From a virus: DNA of 47,053 bases. Location: the IMG/VR virus record IMGVR_UViG_3300035670_000360, positions 1 to 47,053 of that record; one strand, written 5' to 3'. How positions within the stretch are numbered: the first letter of the stretch is position 1; every line of letters begins with the position of its first letter. The position numbers and the translations under genes are program-made. Of this stretch, positions 46,769 through 47,053 are shown piece by piece. A model generated the notes under the pieces. That model made no database searches. It was not told the origin of the DNA and was given only the letters and a program-made list of their open reading frames with translations.

Positions 46769-47053
46769 TGTTATAGTCTACCAGTGCGCTTTCGCTAGTC
46801 AGGGCGTTACGTATCTCCAGTTGGCAGAGGATTCTGAGGTGATTAACTTCACCTCGGAGTTCTTTCCAGAAGCTACAACAGAACTCCACTGGACTGCCAG
46901 CGTAGGCAACCTGCACACGTACATTGACATGACAGTTGAGGGTATCCTCAGGGCTGTCAAAGCCACAGACCACAAGTGCTACCTAACTGGAACTGGTAAC
47001 TTCAGGGAAAAGGTTGCTACTTGGGGTAAGTACAAGGGTGGTAGGGGTGCTAA
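46719..47053 (+). CDS. 5'-3' exonuclease (T7 gp6/FEN-like), N-terminal part, cut by contig end
   Basis: GTG 46719 follows TAGGAGAGA and a stop codon just before, so it is the best start. The product begins MAGNRKNYERIALIDCDVIV, with the IDCD metal motif of FEN-type nucleases, and runs into the window end. It is the missing 5' part of the gene at 1-713 and overlaps it as a second, slightly different allele from 46792 on. Confidence 0.9.
   Translation, partial: MAGNRKNYERIALIDCDVIVYQCAFASQGVTYLQLAEDSEVINFTSEFFPEATTELHWTASVGNLHTYIDMTVEGILRAVKATDHKCYLTGTGNFREKVATWGKYKGGRGA
46792..47053. repeat. Imperfect terminal repeat, right copy (pairs with 1-262)
   Basis: Ungapped match to 1-262 with 9 substitutions, all after the first 121 bases and eight of nine silent. 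See the left copy for interpretation. Confidence 0.9.

Overview
The window is one essentially complete genome of a lytic, T7-like podovirus (short-tailed dsDNA phage) that probably infects a Gram-negative, likely gammaproteobacterial, host. It has the podovirus head/tail set: portal, scaffold, capsid, two tail-tube proteins, three internal virion proteins and large terminase. It also has a T7-type replication set: primase-helicase, family A DNA polymerase, 5'-3' exonuclease and endonuclease I. I see no phage RNA polymerase, integrase, repressor or tRNA. Class I ribonucleotide reductase, a MazG-like protein and a calcineurin-type phosphoesterase accompany replication. This combination recalls RNA-polymerase-less T7-like phages (VpV262/SIO1, cobavirus/Zobellviridae type), but that placement is inference. 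The last 262 bases repeat the first 262 with 9 mismatches, so the unit is about 46,791 bp. The contig ends look like two strain variants of the same exonuclease locus in a circularly permuted or metagenomic assembly.

Layout: two transcription arms diverge from a ~1.8 kb non-coding control region (31971-33774). The rightward arm (33775 to the end, wrapping to 6024) carries small early genes, including a kinase-like protein, a DUF932-like protein and a cysteine-rich CPxxxxxxC protein. An AT-rich, origin-like segment (38640-38760) follows, then an array of small cassette genes (39250-41460), the replication genes, exonuclease/endonuclease and nucleotide metabolism. The leftward arm (31970 down to 5972) carries adhesins, terminase, portal, scaffold, capsid, tail tube, ejection proteins, lysozyme and a membrane coiled-coil lysis-type protein. 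The arms converge and overlap by 53 bp inside nrdB.

The most unusual part is the control region. In order it holds: a leader with a GC-rich hairpin and 11-bp repeats; a ~150 bp block of alternating purine-pyrimidine tracts and nested perfect palindromes; three tandem 26-29 bp repeats, each matching the sigma-54 pattern (TGGCAY-N5-TTGCW); a duplicated hairpin with a compensated base pair; six TTTTGNCAC-like boxes spaced 9-11 bp apart; a further sigma-54-like site; and a ~580 nt segment with many strong stems and no credible ORF that looks like a large structured RNA. This is the best candidate for an undescribed system.

Other notable points are a DNA polymerase split by a +1 frameshift at a CTCTCTC-AAA-GAGAGAG hairpin, an in-frame amber codon in a conserved phage gene, a 55-residue protein with about 21 acidic and no Lys/Arg residues, small-gene cassettes joined by a near-identical stop/start junction, an ADP-ribosyltransferase-like domain inside the largest ejection protein, and tail adhesin genes that look chimeric.
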